From Agromyces sp. 3263 (GTDB lineage Bacteria > Actinomycetota > Actinomycetes > Actinomycetales > Microbacteriaceae): 64,000 bases of DNA. The stretch is from the NCBI RefSeq assembly GCF_031456545.1, contig NZ_JAVDUV010000001.1, forward strand, positions 496,001-560,000, in the 5' to 3' direction. The notes under the pieces are model-generated. The model had not been told where the DNA came from. It saw nothing but the letters and a program-made list of their open reading frames with translations, and made no database searches. Every line of letters starts with the position of its first letter. Within the stretch, counting starts at the first letter, position 1. Positions 33,793 to 42,973 of this stretch are shown piece after piece. The translations under genes were made by a program, and so were the position numbers.

Positions 33793-35637
33793 TCATCCCC
33801 TGGCGCCGCGCGCGACGCTGGCGCTGGCGCCCGGCGCGGCGTCGCCGCGCGCATGGGCGATGGCGTCGGCGGCCCGCACGAGCGCGAGGTGCGAGAGCGC
33901 CTGCGGGGTGTTGCCCGCCTGCCGCCCGGTTCGGGGGTCGGCCTGCTCGGCCAGGAGGCCGACATCGCCGGTGCGGGCGAGCAGGCGATCCATGAGCTCG
34001 GTCGCGTCGTCGAGCCGGCCGGAATGGGCGTACTGCTCGACGAGCCAGAACGAGCACGCGAGGAACGCGCTCTCGTCGCCGGGCACGCCGTCGATCTCCA
34101 TCTCGGTGCGGTACCGGCAGACCAGGCCGCCGCGGATGAGCATCTCCTCGATCCGCGCGACCGTGCCCAGCATCCGCGGATCGTCGTACGCGACATACCC
34201 GACCTGGGCGAGCTGCAGCAGGGCGGCGTCGACCTCGGTCGTCCCCTCGAACTGCACGTAGCTGCCGAGCGCCGGGTCGAATCCGCCGCGCTCGATGCGT
34301 TCGGCGAGGGCGGCGCGGACGTCGCGCCAGCGGTCGACGGGGCCGGTGCGGCCGTCGTGCTCCACCGCGCACACGGCCCGGTCGAACGCCGCCCAGAGCA
34401 TGACCCGCGAGTGGGTGAAGTGGCGCTCGGGCCCACGGATCTCCCAGATCCCCGAGTCGGGCCGGTCGAGGTGGCGCTCGGCCTCGGCGAGCAGCGCCAG
34501 TTGCAGCGACCACGAGAAGGCGTCGTCGTCTGCCCCCGCGTGCCTCGTGACGTCGAGCGCGATCATCACCTCCCCGAACACGTCGGCCTGGTACTGCTCG
34601 GATGCCGCGTTGCCGACGCGCACGGGCACGCTGGCCTCGTACCCGGGCAGGGAGGCGACCTCCCACTCGGGCAGTCGCCGCTCCCCCGCGAGCCCGTACA
34701 TGATCTGCACGTCGGCGGGATCGCCCGCGATCGCGCGGAGCAGCCACTGCCGCCAGGCCTCCGCCTCGTGCGTGAAGCCGTGGTGGATGAGCGACTCGAG
34801 CGTCAGCGCCGCATCCCGCAGCCACACGTAGCGGTAGTCCCAGTTGCGTGCGCCGCCGAAGTCCTCGGGCAGGCTCGTGGTCGCCGCCGCCACGATGCCG
34901 CCGGTGTCCTCGTGGGTGAGCAGGCGCAGCACGAGCAGCGAGCGCCGCACCTCCGCGTCGTACGCTCCAGGCTCGATGCAGGCGCTCACCCAGCCGCGCC
35001 ACCACGACGCGGTGGTGGCGATGGCCGCATCGACGTCGAGGGCCGCGGGCATCGGCAGGTGCGCGGCGAACCAGGCCAGCTGCACGTCGACCGTGTCACC
35101 CGCACCCACGTCGAAGGCCGAGCGATGCGCGTGGCCGGTCGCCGTCAGGCGAGGCCCCCGCACCACGAGCGCGTCGGGGCCGGCCACGGCGAGCAGCTCG
35201 GGAGCGTCCACGGTGCCGACCTGCCGGACCCACGGCAGGGTGGCCGCGTAGTCGAACCGCACCCGCAGCTCCTGCACCATCGGCACCCGCCCGCTGACGC
35301 CGCGCACCCTTCGGATCACGTCGGTGCGTCGCCCGTCACCGTCGGGCGTGGCGTTCCCGAGCGGCATGAGATCGATCACCTCGACGACGCCCTGGGCGGT
35401 ACTCCAGCGGGTCACGAGCGTGAAGGTGTCGGTCTCGTAGTGTCGCGACGCGACCGCCGCGGCATCCGCCGGTCGAAGCAGCCACGCGCCCTGCTCGACG
35501 TCGCCGAGGAGCGCCCCGAAGACCGAGGCCGAATCGAAGCGGGGGGCGCAGAGCCAGTCGATCGACCCGTCGTCGCCGACGAGTGCGGCGGTGCGGCAGT
35601 CGCCGATGACGGCGTAGCCCTCGATGGATCGGGGCAT
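33793..35637 (-). CDS. Glycoside hydrolase family 15 (glucoamylase/trehalase-type)
   Basis: A 614-residue cytosolic GH15 protein. The N-terminal beta domain starts with SIEGYAVIGDCRTAALVGDDGSIDW-type sequence (residues 4-28) typical of actinobacterial GH15 enzymes. The catalytic alpha/alpha barrel has NWDYRYVWLRDAALTL near 268 and the closing part NTPQALSHLALVRAA. Characterised relatives hydrolyse trehalose or alpha-glucans with release of beta-glucose. No signal peptide is visible. It follows the second UDP-glucose dehydrogenase gene with one spare base, so it is co-transcribed with surface-polymer genes. That link, and whether it acts on trehalose, glycogen or a polymer intermediate, is unclear. 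Confidence 0.9.
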   Translation of the reverse strand: MPRSIEGYAVIGDCRTAALVGDDGSIDWLCAPRFDSASVFGALLGDVEQGAWLLRPADAAAVASRHYETDTFTLVTRWSTAQGVVEVIDLMPLGNATPDGDGRRTDVIRRVRGVSGRVPMVQELRVRFDYAATLPWVRQVGTVDAPELLAVAGPDALVVRGPRLTATGHAHRSAFDVGAGDTVDVQLAWFAAHLPMPAALDVDAAIATTASWWRGWVSACIEPGAYDAEVRRSLLVLRLLTHEDTGGIVAAATTSLPEDFGGARNWDYRYVWLRDAALTLESLIHHGFTHEAEAWRQWLLRAIAGDPADVQIMYGLAGERRLPEWEVASLPGYEASVPVRVGNAASEQYQADVFGEVMIALDVTRHAGADDDAFSWSLQLALLAEAERHLDRPDSGIWEIRGPERHFTHSRVMLWAAFDRAVCAVEHDGRTGPVDRWRDVRAALAERIERGGFDPALGSYVQFEGTTEVDAALLQLAQVGYVAYDDPRMLGTVARIEEMLIRGGLVCRYRTEMEIDGVPGDESAFLACSFWLVEQYAHSGRLDDATELMDRLLARTGDVGLLAEQADPRTGRQAGNTPQALSHLALVRAADAIAHARGDAAPGASASVARGARG

Positions 35638-35638
35638 G

Positions 35639-36940
35639 TCAGGGCCGGCCGAGTCCGCGCACCTGCCACCCGGCGGCGCGCCAGGCCGCGGCGTCGAGCA
35701 CGTTGCGCCCGTCGATGAGGCGGCGTTCGGCGACGAGCCGGCCGGTCTCGACCGGGTCGAGGGCCCGGTACTCGCGCCATTCCGTGACGAGCACGACGAG
35801 CTCGGCGCCGCGCAGCGCCTCGCGGGTCGACGTGGTGTACTCGAGCTGCGGATGCCGCGCGCGGGCGTTCTCGACGCCCTCGGGGTCGGTGGCGATCACG
35901 TCGGCTCCGAGCCCGCGCAGCTGCACGGCGACGTCGAGCGCCGGCGAGTCGCGCACGTCGTCGGACTCGGGCTTGAACGAGACGCCGAGCACCGCGACCC
36001 GCTTGCGGTGCACGGACCCACCGAGCGCGTCGACGGCGAGGTCGACGACGCGCTGGCGCTGCCGCAGGTTGATCGCATCGACCTCGCGGAGGAACGCGAG
36101 CGACTCGCCCCGGCCGAGCTCCTCGGCCCGGGCCGTGAACGCGCGGATGTCCTTCGGCAGGCAGCCGCCGCCGAAGCCGACGCCGGCGTTCAGGAACCGG
36201 CGCCCGATCCGGGCGTCGTGGCCGATCGCGTCGGCGAGCGCAGTGACGTCGGCGCCCGTCGCGTCGGCGATCTCGGACATCGCGTTGATGAAGCTGATCT
36301 TCGTGGCGAGGAAGGCGTTCGCGGCGACCTTCACGAGCTCGGCGGTGGCGTAGTCGGTCACGATTCGTGGGGTGCCCGCCTCGATCGCGGCCCGGTAGAC
36401 GTGATCGAGGACGGAAGCCGCGTGCTCGTCGCCCACGCCGTAGACGAGCCGGTCGGGCTCGAGGGTGTCCTTCACCGCGTAGCCCTCGCGGAGGAACTCG
36501 GGGTTCCAGGCGAGGCTCGCGTGCGGGGCGGCTTCGGCGATGCGGGCGGCGAGGCGCGCTGCGGTGCCCACGGGCACGGTGCTCTTGCCCACCACGAGGG
36601 CTCCGTCGGCGAGATGCGGGAGCAGCGACTCGAACGCGGCGTCGACGTGCGAGAGGTCGGCCGCGTGCGAGGCCGCGGCCTGCGGCGTGCCCACGGCGAC
36701 GAAGTGCACCTCGGCGCCCGCGGCATCCGCCAGGTCGGTGCTGAACCGCAGCCGGCCGGAAGCCGTCGCCGACCGCAGGATCTCGGGCAGCCCCGGCTCG
36801 AAGAAGGGCGGGCGGCCCGCGGCGAGCTGTGCGATCTTGCGCTCGTCCAGGTCGATGCCGACGACCTCGTGCCCGAGCTCGGCCATGGCCGAGGCATGCA
36901 CGGCGCCGAGGTAGCCGCAGCCGATCACCGAGATGCGCAT
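35639..36940 (-). CDS. ugd: UDP-glucose 6-dehydrogenase (copy 2)
   Basis: A 433-residue paralogue of the enzyme at 29162-30478, with near-identical motifs: VIGCGYLGAVHA, KSTVPVGT, WNPEFLREG, the Cys loop GFGGGCLPKD near residue 264, and LGVSFKPESDDVRDSP. The product is UDP-glucuronate. The two copies lie in opposite orientation and flank the galU/GH15 block. This copy is followed directly by GH15 and preceded, 70 bases away, by the DUF4012 genes, so it may belong to the locus B transcript. Copy-specific differences, such as SHAADLSHVDAAFES in place of SYSADLSYVDAAVEG, rule out a very recent duplication. Confidence 0.95.
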   Translation of the reverse strand: MRISVIGCGYLGAVHASAMAELGHEVVGIDLDERKIAQLAAGRPPFFEPGLPEILRSATASGRLRFSTDLADAAGAEVHFVAVGTPQAAASHAADLSHVDAAFESLLPHLADGALVVGKSTVPVGTAARLAARIAEAAPHASLAWNPEFLREGYAVKDTLEPDRLVYGVGDEHAASVLDHVYRAAIEAGTPRIVTDYATAELVKVAANAFLATKISFINAMSEIADATGADVTALADAIGHDARIGRRFLNAGVGFGGGCLPKDIRAFTARAEELGRGESLAFLREVDAINLRQRQRVVDLAVDALGGSVHRKRVAVLGVSFKPESDDVRDSPALDVAVQLRGLGADVIATDPEGVENARARHPQLEYTTSTREALRGAELVVLVTEWREYRALDPVETGRLVAERRLIDGRNVLDAAAWRAAGWQVRGLGRP

Positions 36941-37009
36941 TCAGGGGTTCCTTCCGTCGGGTCAGACCATTCTGATGCATGACGGGGACGCGTCGGTCGA
37001 AGGCGCGGC

Positions 37010-38788
37010 TCAGCCGCACGGGGCATCGTTGAGCGTCACTGTGGTCGGATTGATCATCGGCGTCGTCCGGACCGCGGTGGGGCCGTACGTCTCCGGCGCA
37101 CCGGTGAAGGTGGCACGGACGAGCGCGGTCTGTCCGTCCTCCATGTCGACCGTGAACTTCTCCGCTGGACGAGCGAGGTCGGTGACCGATGGCCCGGTCG
37201 TGGCAGCGAGGCCGGACTCGAGCACCTCCACCGCGGTGGTCGTGGCACCGACGGGACCGTACAGGAAGACCTCCGTGCGATAGAAGCCGTACAGGTTGCT
37301 GTTCACGAATTCGGGGAGTCGGACGTCGTCGGGGATGTCGAATGCCAGACGCACTTCGATGGTGAACGTCGGCGCATCGGGCGTGCAGGCATCGGTCGTG
37401 ACGGTCGCCTCGGTGTGCAGGTAGTAGTCGATCTTCGACGACGAGCGGTCGCGGAAGTACACCCCGGCGACGGTCGCACCCTCGTTGGTCGCGGGCAGGA
37501 CCCCCTGCAAGCGCGTCCCATCGAAGAGGGCCTGCGTCGCCGGGTCGGCGCTCCACATCATGAGCGTCCCACGATTGGCCGCGTCGACGAGCGCTTGCCC
37601 CATCGCCCAGACGTCGTAGTCGGCGGCCATGATGCGCGCGAACACCGCGGATGCCGCGGCGGCGAAGTACGGGTCGGACTGCACCCCCTCCGGGTACCGG
37701 AAGTACGCTTCGTTGAGCAGCTTCGAGACCACGTTGTCGCTCGTCAGCTGATCGCCGTCGGGCATGGCCACGGGTCCGGTCACCTCGAGGATCCGGGACA
37801 GGGCGATGGGGTCGAGCGAGATGATGTCGTCGGGGGTGACGCCGAACGTCCGCTGCCAGTTGGCCGAGATGATCTGCGCGGCGGTCGGGAAATCCGGCCG
37901 GCTCGTCGCCGCGTTGATGTTGTCGAGGAGGATCGAGTCGTACAGCTGCGTGGCGCTCTCGTCGACGGGCAACTCGACCGGGATGGCGGTCGGGAAGTCC
38001 CTGCTCGAGACCTGGCGCGCGATGGTGATCGTGCCGTCGTCGACGGACAGGAGCGTCTGCGCCGCCGGACCGCCGCCGAGCGCGGCGGCCTCGGCGTTGT
38101 TCAGGAACGCGAGCACGACGTCCTTCTGCCCGTCGATGCCGAGCAGTGCACCGATGCTGGCGAGGGCACCGCTCAGTTGCGGGATCGTCTCCTGCGCCGT
38201 GCCGAGCATTCCGTCGAACTGCTCGACGGCCTGGGACACCTGGCCGATCGTCGCATCGAGGTCGAGTGATCGCACGCGCTCGCGCAGGTCGCCGACGACC
38301 CGATCAGCGGTCGCGACGATCTCGGTCGCCTGACGCAGCGGGTCCAGGTCGAAGCCACCGGTCGCGGGGTCGCGCCGGAGCCCGAACGTGCCGACCAGGC
38401 CGACCGCCGGATCCACGATCTCGGTCGACACCTCGTCGACGCCCTCGGCGGTCACGCGAACCGCTCGGAAGTTCTCCCCCACCACCGGCAGGGACTCGGC
38501 GGTGCGCCAGAGCGGCTTCGTCGTCGGTTCCACCGCGCTCGCGGCGTCGTCCGAGAGCTCCTCGGCGATGGGCTCCAGCTGATCCCATCGTCGATCCTCC
38601 GCAGCCCGCTGGAGGTCGGAGACGGCGGAACGGGCCGCGACGAGGTCGTCGCGCACCGACATCGCCGCGCTGTACAACCACCAGGCAGCGCATCCGACGC
38701 CGACGAGCACGAGCGCCAGGATGGGCCACACGATCGCATGGGCGACCCGGCGACTGCCGCGCCTGGGCTCACCCCGCGCGAGGGTCAT
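37010..38788 (-). CDS. DUF4012 membrane protein (copy 1), LCP-like motif order
   Basis: A 592-residue protein with one N-terminal membrane helix (about residues 18-42) and a large extracytoplasmic part. A helical region to about 190 precedes a domain starting VVLAFLNNAEAAALGGGPAA. It continues with SSRDFPTAIPVELPVD, INAATSRPDFPTA, SLDPIALSRILEVTGPV and a late LLNEAYFRYPEG. Function is unknown in DUF4012. By eye the order matches LytR-CpsA-Psr ligases: a strand with a Gly-rich loop, an Arg-Asp pair, a KIN-like segment, a D-x-x-x-L-x-x-x-x-G-P-V helix. A near-perfect GGAGGTGA ribosome binding site precedes ATG 38788, implying strong translation. Confidence 0.82.
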   Translation of the reverse strand: MTLARGEPRRGSRRVAHAIVWPILALVLVGVGCAAWWLYSAAMSVRDDLVAARSAVSDLQRAAEDRRWDQLEPIAEELSDDAASAVEPTTKPLWRTAESLPVVGENFRAVRVTAEGVDEVSTEIVDPAVGLVGTFGLRRDPATGGFDLDPLRQATEIVATADRVVGDLRERVRSLDLDATIGQVSQAVEQFDGMLGTAQETIPQLSGALASIGALLGIDGQKDVVLAFLNNAEAAALGGGPAAQTLLSVDDGTITIARQVSSRDFPTAIPVELPVDESATQLYDSILLDNINAATSRPDFPTAAQIISANWQRTFGVTPDDIISLDPIALSRILEVTGPVAMPDGDQLTSDNVVSKLLNEAYFRYPEGVQSDPYFAAAASAVFARIMAADYDVWAMGQALVDAANRGTLMMWSADPATQALFDGTRLQGVLPATNEGATVAGVYFRDRSSSKIDYYLHTEATVTTDACTPDAPTFTIEVRLAFDIPDDVRLPEFVNSNLYGFYRTEVFLYGPVGATTTAVEVLESGLAATTGPSVTDLARPAEKFTVDMEDGQTALVRATFTGAPETYGPTAVRTTPMINPTTVTLNDAPCG

Positions 38789-38937
38789 GCGTCACCTCCA
38801 CGCCCGACGCGCCCTTCGGGTCGGGCGGCGGGCGGGCCCACCGCACGGGGGCGGGCCTTCGGTCACGGTACCCCCGTTCCTGTCCCCCTTTAAGAGGACC
38901 GTTGAAGATTCCCCCCGAAATGGGGCGCCGATGCCGG

Positions 38938-40746
38938 TCAGCCGCAGTCGGCCTCCACCATCGTGACGGTGGTCGCGTTGATCATGGGCGTGGTGCGGAG
39001 CTCGGTGGGTCCATACGTCCCGGGCACGCCGACGAAGGTGGCGCTGACTGCCGCTTCCTGGCCGTTGTCCGCGTCGACGGTGAACTTCACGACCGGACGG
39101 CCGAGGTCGGCCACCGTCGGGTCGACCACGGTGTCGAGCGCCGGAGCGGTCACCGCGGTCGACGCCGCCGACCCACCGACGGGCCCGTAGACGAACACCT
39201 CGGTCCGCCAGAAGTCGTAGAGCTGGCTGTACGCGATCTCGGGGGCGTCGGCAGGCACGTCGCGTCGCAGCGACACGTCGACGGTGTACGTCGGCGCCTG
39301 TGGGTCGCACGAGTTCGTGGTGACCGTGGCATCCGTGTGCAGGTAGAAGTCGCCCTTCGACGACGAGCGGTCGCGGAAGTACACGCCGAGCACGGTGGCC
39401 TCGGCGTTCCCGGTCGGCAGCGTGCCCTGCAGCCGGCTGCCGTCGAGGGCCGACTGCACGGCGGGGTCAGCGCTCCAGAGCATCAGGTGGCCTCCGTCGA
39501 CTGCGCCCGCGATGGCGTCGAACATCGGCCGGAGCTCGAACCCCCCTTCCAGCAGGCGCTGGAACACGCTCGCCGCCGCCGCCTTGAAGAAGGCGTCCTG
39601 CGCTTCGGGCTCGGGATACCGGGAATACGCCTCGTTCAGCAGGATAGGGACGGCGTTCGTCGCGTCGAGCGTGGTGCCGTCGGGCAAGGTGACCGGCCCC
39701 GTGACGGCGAGGATGGCGGCGAGCGCCATCGGGTCGGCGAGGACGATCCCGTCGAGCTTCGCGCCCATGTCCCGTTGCCACCACGCGTCGATGATGCCTG
39801 CCGAGTAGGGCAGGTCGGGCCGACTCGTCGACGCGTTGATGTTGTCGGTCAGGATGCTGTCGTAGAGCTGCCGGACGGACTCGTCGACGGGGATAGCGAG
39901 GTCGACCGTGTTCCTGAAGTCCGTGCTCGCTGGCTGCTGGAGGATCGAGATGCGGCCTTGGTCCGCCGAGACGAGGATCTGTGCGCTCGGCCCGCCGCCC
40001 AGGCCAGATGCCTCGGCGCTGTTCATGAATGCCAGGTCGATGGTCTTCGGTGCGTCGACGCCCAGCATCATGCTCGCCACGGCGAGACCCGGCTGCACGG
40101 AGGGCAGCGTCGCGCGAGCAGAGTCGAGGAGCGACGAGAATTCGTCGACCGCGTCAGTGACCGGGTCGGCGGTGGCCTCGGTGTCGAGCTCGTGGAGGTT
40201 CGCCGCGACCTCGTCGAGGACGGCCTGGGCGGTCGCCGACAGCTTCCGCGCCTCACGGATCACGGAGACGTCGTACGCCCCCGTCACCGGGTCGGCCACG
40301 AGGTCGAACTCAGCGACCAGGGACGCGGCCGGCGCGGCCACCTCGGTGGTGAGGGTCTGCGCGCTCTCGGCGAGCACCCGAACGGCATGAAGGTTCTCCC
40401 CGAGCAGGGGAACGGACTCCCCGAACTTCCAGAGCGGATCCCCCGTCTCGGACACGGCGCGGTCCGCCGCGGCGGCGGCCGCACCCACGGATGCCAACAG
40501 CGCGGCATCGTCGTCGGCCTGGAGCGCGGCCTGGCCGGCAGCGAGGTCGCTCCTGGCGGACTCGAGTTCGGCACGCACGTGGTCGACGTCGTCGAAGAGC
40601 TTCCGGCCGGCCAGTCCCCCGACGACAGCCAACGCGAGAACGACGGCGGCGACTGCGATCATGATCGCGAACCCTCGCCCGCGGCGCTGCCCGCGTCGAG
40701 GAGCGGTCTGCTCGTCGCCGTGGTCGGGTTGGCGCCGGTCGCTCAT
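38938..40746 (-). CDS. DUF4012 membrane protein (copy 2), LCP-like motif order
   Basis: A 602-residue paralogue of the gene downstream. The membrane helix is near residues 27-50, followed by a helical region to about 190. The extracytoplasmic domain has LAFMNSAEASGLGGGPSAQ, ASTDFRNTVDLAIPVD, INASTSRPDLPYSA, LADPMALAAILAVTGPV and LLNEAYSRYPEP. Copy 1 has SSRDF where this copy has ASTDF, so a possible catalytic Arg is lost or shifted here. The ATG at 40746 overlaps the CapG-like stop codon by ATGA, which ties it translationally to UDP-FucNAc synthesis. The 150 bases between the copies hold no gene. Confidence 0.82.
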   Translation of the reverse strand: MSDRRQPDHGDEQTAPRRGQRRGRGFAIMIAVAAVVLALAVVGGLAGRKLFDDVDHVRAELESARSDLAAGQAALQADDDAALLASVGAAAAAADRAVSETGDPLWKFGESVPLLGENLHAVRVLAESAQTLTTEVAAPAASLVAEFDLVADPVTGAYDVSVIREARKLSATAQAVLDEVAANLHELDTEATADPVTDAVDEFSSLLDSARATLPSVQPGLAVASMMLGVDAPKTIDLAFMNSAEASGLGGGPSAQILVSADQGRISILQQPASTDFRNTVDLAIPVDESVRQLYDSILTDNINASTSRPDLPYSAGIIDAWWQRDMGAKLDGIVLADPMALAAILAVTGPVTLPDGTTLDATNAVPILLNEAYSRYPEPEAQDAFFKAAAASVFQRLLEGGFELRPMFDAIAGAVDGGHLMLWSADPAVQSALDGSRLQGTLPTGNAEATVLGVYFRDRSSSKGDFYLHTDATVTTNSCDPQAPTYTVDVSLRRDVPADAPEIAYSQLYDFWRTEVFVYGPVGGSAASTAVTAPALDTVVDPTVADLGRPVVKFTVDADNGQEAAVSATFVGVPGTYGPTELRTTPMINATTVTMVEADCG

Positions 40747-41882
40747 CGCGGCCGGCGGATGCCCGTGCGCGCGTGATGCGACCCGGCGGTCGAGCGGATG
40801 AACGACACGACTCGGCGTGCCGTGTCGGTGATGTGGTAGTCGCGGGGCAGCGTGGGCGGCCCGAACTCCTCGAAGAGCTCCATCGCCATACGCGCGGCAC
40901 CGAGGATCTCGTCTCGGACGACCCCTGAGGTGATGATCGCGCCCGCATCGAGTGCCTCGGGCCGCTCGATGCGGTCTCGGAGGGTGATCGCTGGGAACCC
41001 GAGGATCGAGGAATCCTCGGCGATGGTGCCGCTGTCCGAGAGCACCAGTCGCGCCGAGCGCTGCAGGCGGTTGTAGTCGTTGAAGCCGAACGGCGCGTGG
41101 AGCCTCAACCGATCGCCCCACACGTCCCGCACCGCCTCGAGGCGCTTGCGCGTTCGGGGGTGCGTCGAGACGAGCACCGGAAGGTCGTAGGCCTCACCGA
41201 GCTCCTCGAGTGCACCGAATGCCGACGCGAGGCGATCGGCGTCGTCGACGTTCTCCTCGCGATGCAGGCTGACGAGGAAGTACCCGCGCTCCGTCAGGCC
41301 GAGCCGGTCGAGCGCGTCGCTCGACCGGATGGCATCGTCGCTCGCGCCGAGGACCTCGCGCATCGGCGAGCCGGTCAGCAGGATTCGCGAGGGGTGGATC
41401 CCCTCGGCCAGCAGGTTGCGGCGCGCGTGCTCGGTGTAGACGAGGTTGTAGTCCGACACGTGGTCGACCAGGCGACGATTGGTCTCCTCGGGCACGTTCT
41501 CGTCGAAGCAGCGATTGCCGGCCTCCATGTGGAAGACGGGCACGCGCATGCGCTTCGCCATCACCGCCGAGATGCAGCTGTTGGTGTCGCCCAGGACGAG
41601 GAATGCGTCTGGCCGGATCTCGCGGATCACGGCCTCGATCTTCGTCAGGATGGAACCCAGCGCTGAGCCGAGGCTCGAGACATCCGCCTCGAGGAAGACA
41701 TCGGGCCGGCGGAGGCCGAGGTCTTCGAAGAACACCTCGTTGAGCTCGTAGTCGTAGTTCTGGCCGGTGTGCACGAGAGTCTGCTCGGTGAACTCGTCGA
41801 GCAACCGGATCGTGGCCGACAGCCGGATGACCTCGGGTCGGGTTCCGACGACCGTCAGCACCTTCAGCCGTGACGCACTCAT
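40743..41882 (-). CDS. capG: UDP-N-acetylhexosamine 2-epimerase (CapG/FnlC type)
   Basis: A 379-residue non-hydrolysing 2-epimerase. GTRPEVIRLSATIRLLDE at residues 13-30, HTGQNYDYELNEVFFEDL, LVLGDTNSC, HMEAGNRCFDENVPEETNRR near 117 and ILTGSPMREVLG are visible. The RCFDENVPEETNRR form, rather than the RTGNIYSPWPEE form of WecB, fits the CapG/FnlC group, which converts UDP-2-acetamido-2,6-dideoxy-L-talose to UDP-N-acetyl-L-fucosamine. It is the third step after the CapE- and CapF-like proteins encoded just upstream, with ATGA overlaps on both sides. An alternative reading as UDP-GlcNAc 2-epimerase is less likely given the neighbours. Confidence 0.9.
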   Translation of the reverse strand: MSASRLKVLTVVGTRPEVIRLSATIRLLDEFTEQTLVHTGQNYDYELNEVFFEDLGLRRPDVFLEADVSSLGSALGSILTKIEAVIREIRPDAFLVLGDTNSCISAVMAKRMRVPVFHMEAGNRCFDENVPEETNRRLVDHVSDYNLVYTEHARRNLLAEGIHPSRILLTGSPMREVLGASDDAIRSSDALDRLGLTERGYFLVSLHREENVDDADRLASAFGALEELGEAYDLPVLVSTHPRTRKRLEAVRDVWGDRLRLHAPFGFNDYNRLQRSARLVLSDSGTIAEDSSILGFPAITLRDRIERPEALDAGAIITSGVVRDEILGAARMAMELFEEFGPPTLPRDYHITDTARRVVSFIRSTAGSHHARTGIRRPR

Positions 41883-42973
41883 ACGTCCTCCGCGATCGTG
41901 TCGGGATGAGCCGGATCGAACAGCTCATTGGTCCAGAATGCCGTGAGAAGGTCATCCGTGCCGGTATTGGTGATCCGGTGGGCCCACATCGTCGGCATGT
42001 CGACCGCATGCGGCGCGTCGCCGCTGACCTCGAACTCGAGGATCTGGTCGGTGAAGAGCCGCCGCATGGCGATCGTCGCCGTTCCGGAGATGACGATGAA
42101 CCGCTCGACCTTGCGGCGATGGAAGTGCTGCCCGCGCGTGATCCCAGGATGCGTCGTCGAGACGGAGGTCTGGCTTTCGCCGCCGTGAGCTCGCACGAGC
42201 TCGGCGAACGAGCCGCGCTCGTCGGCGTGGGCCTTCATGGTGAACGACAGTCCCGTGGGGAGGGTGTAGGAGCGGTAGGAGTTGAACAGGTCGCGGTCGA
42301 ACGTCGACGCGAGCTCGGGGATCTCGCCGTTGCGGTACACCTCGGCGATGCGGGTGAGGTCCGCGAGGAGTTCGCTGACCGTGCGCTCCCTGACGCGTTC
42401 GGCGACGAGATCGGCGGACACCGCACCGGTGAGCACGTCCGCGGCATCCTGCGCGTGCAGCAGCGCGAGTGGCCGGTCGACGTCCACCGCGGGCTCCCGA
42501 CCCTCCGCGATCAAGGTGGCGAACGTGGCGAACACCGAGTTGTAGAACGGTCGTCCATGCTCGCCGAACAGGTTGGGCAGAACGACGTCGCCGAATCGGA
42601 TGCCGCGGCGAGCGCACGCCCGCTCGATGATGCCGGCGCTGCGTTTCTTCGCCTCCCCGTACGCCGACAGGGTGGGACCGAGGCTCTGGGTCGAATTCGC
42701 GAAGACGACGACCGGCGGCGGCTCCTCGGCGGCGAGGAGCGCCTCGGCGAACTGCTCCGCGAGCCGGACGTTCCCGTCGGAGACTTCGGCCTCGTTGCCG
42801 CGGTTCACGCCGGCCAGGTGGATGGCTCGCTGTGCCCCGCTCATGGCGTTCGTGGTGCGCTCGAGATCGAACCGCTCCCCGAGCGCGATCGCCGAAGACC
42901 GCCCGCCACCCGCGTGGACGGCCACCCGGGTATGCCAGCCCAGGAACCCGCCTGCGCCGGTGACCGCGAACAT
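41879..42973 (-). CDS. capF: CapF-like reductase with C-terminal cupin
   Basis: A 364-residue bifunctional protein. The N-terminal SDR domain starts AVTGAGGFLGWHTR and contains HLAGVNRGNEAEVSDGN and YGEAKKRSAGII with the Tyr-x-x-x-Lys pair near 130. The C-terminal third is a cupin: HPGITRGQHFHRRKVERFIV near 275-295. This arrangement is specific to CapF/FnlB enzymes, which epimerise at C3 and reduce C4 of the CapE product with NADPH to give UDP-2-acetamido-2,6-dideoxy-L-talose. It shares one base with the CapE stop codon and four with CapG. Confidence 0.92.
   Translation of the reverse strand: MFAVTGAGGFLGWHTRVAVHAGGGRSSAIALGERFDLERTTNAMSGAQRAIHLAGVNRGNEAEVSDGNVRLAEQFAEALLAAEEPPPVVVFANSTQSLGPTLSAYGEAKKRSAGIIERACARRGIRFGDVVLPNLFGEHGRPFYNSVFATFATLIAEGREPAVDVDRPLALLHAQDAADVLTGAVSADLVAERVRERTVSELLADLTRIAEVYRNGEIPELASTFDRDLFNSYRSYTLPTGLSFTMKAHADERGSFAELVRAHGGESQTSVSTTHPGITRGQHFHRRKVERFIVISGTATIAMRRLFTDQILEFEVSGDAPHAVDMPTMWAHRITNTGTDDLLTAFWTNELFDPAHPDTIAEDV

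Noticed and set aside
38146-40776. Long plus-strand frame opposite the DUF4012 genes
   Set aside because: Low-complexity Arg/Gly/Val composition and no domain; the minus strand carries the conserved family.
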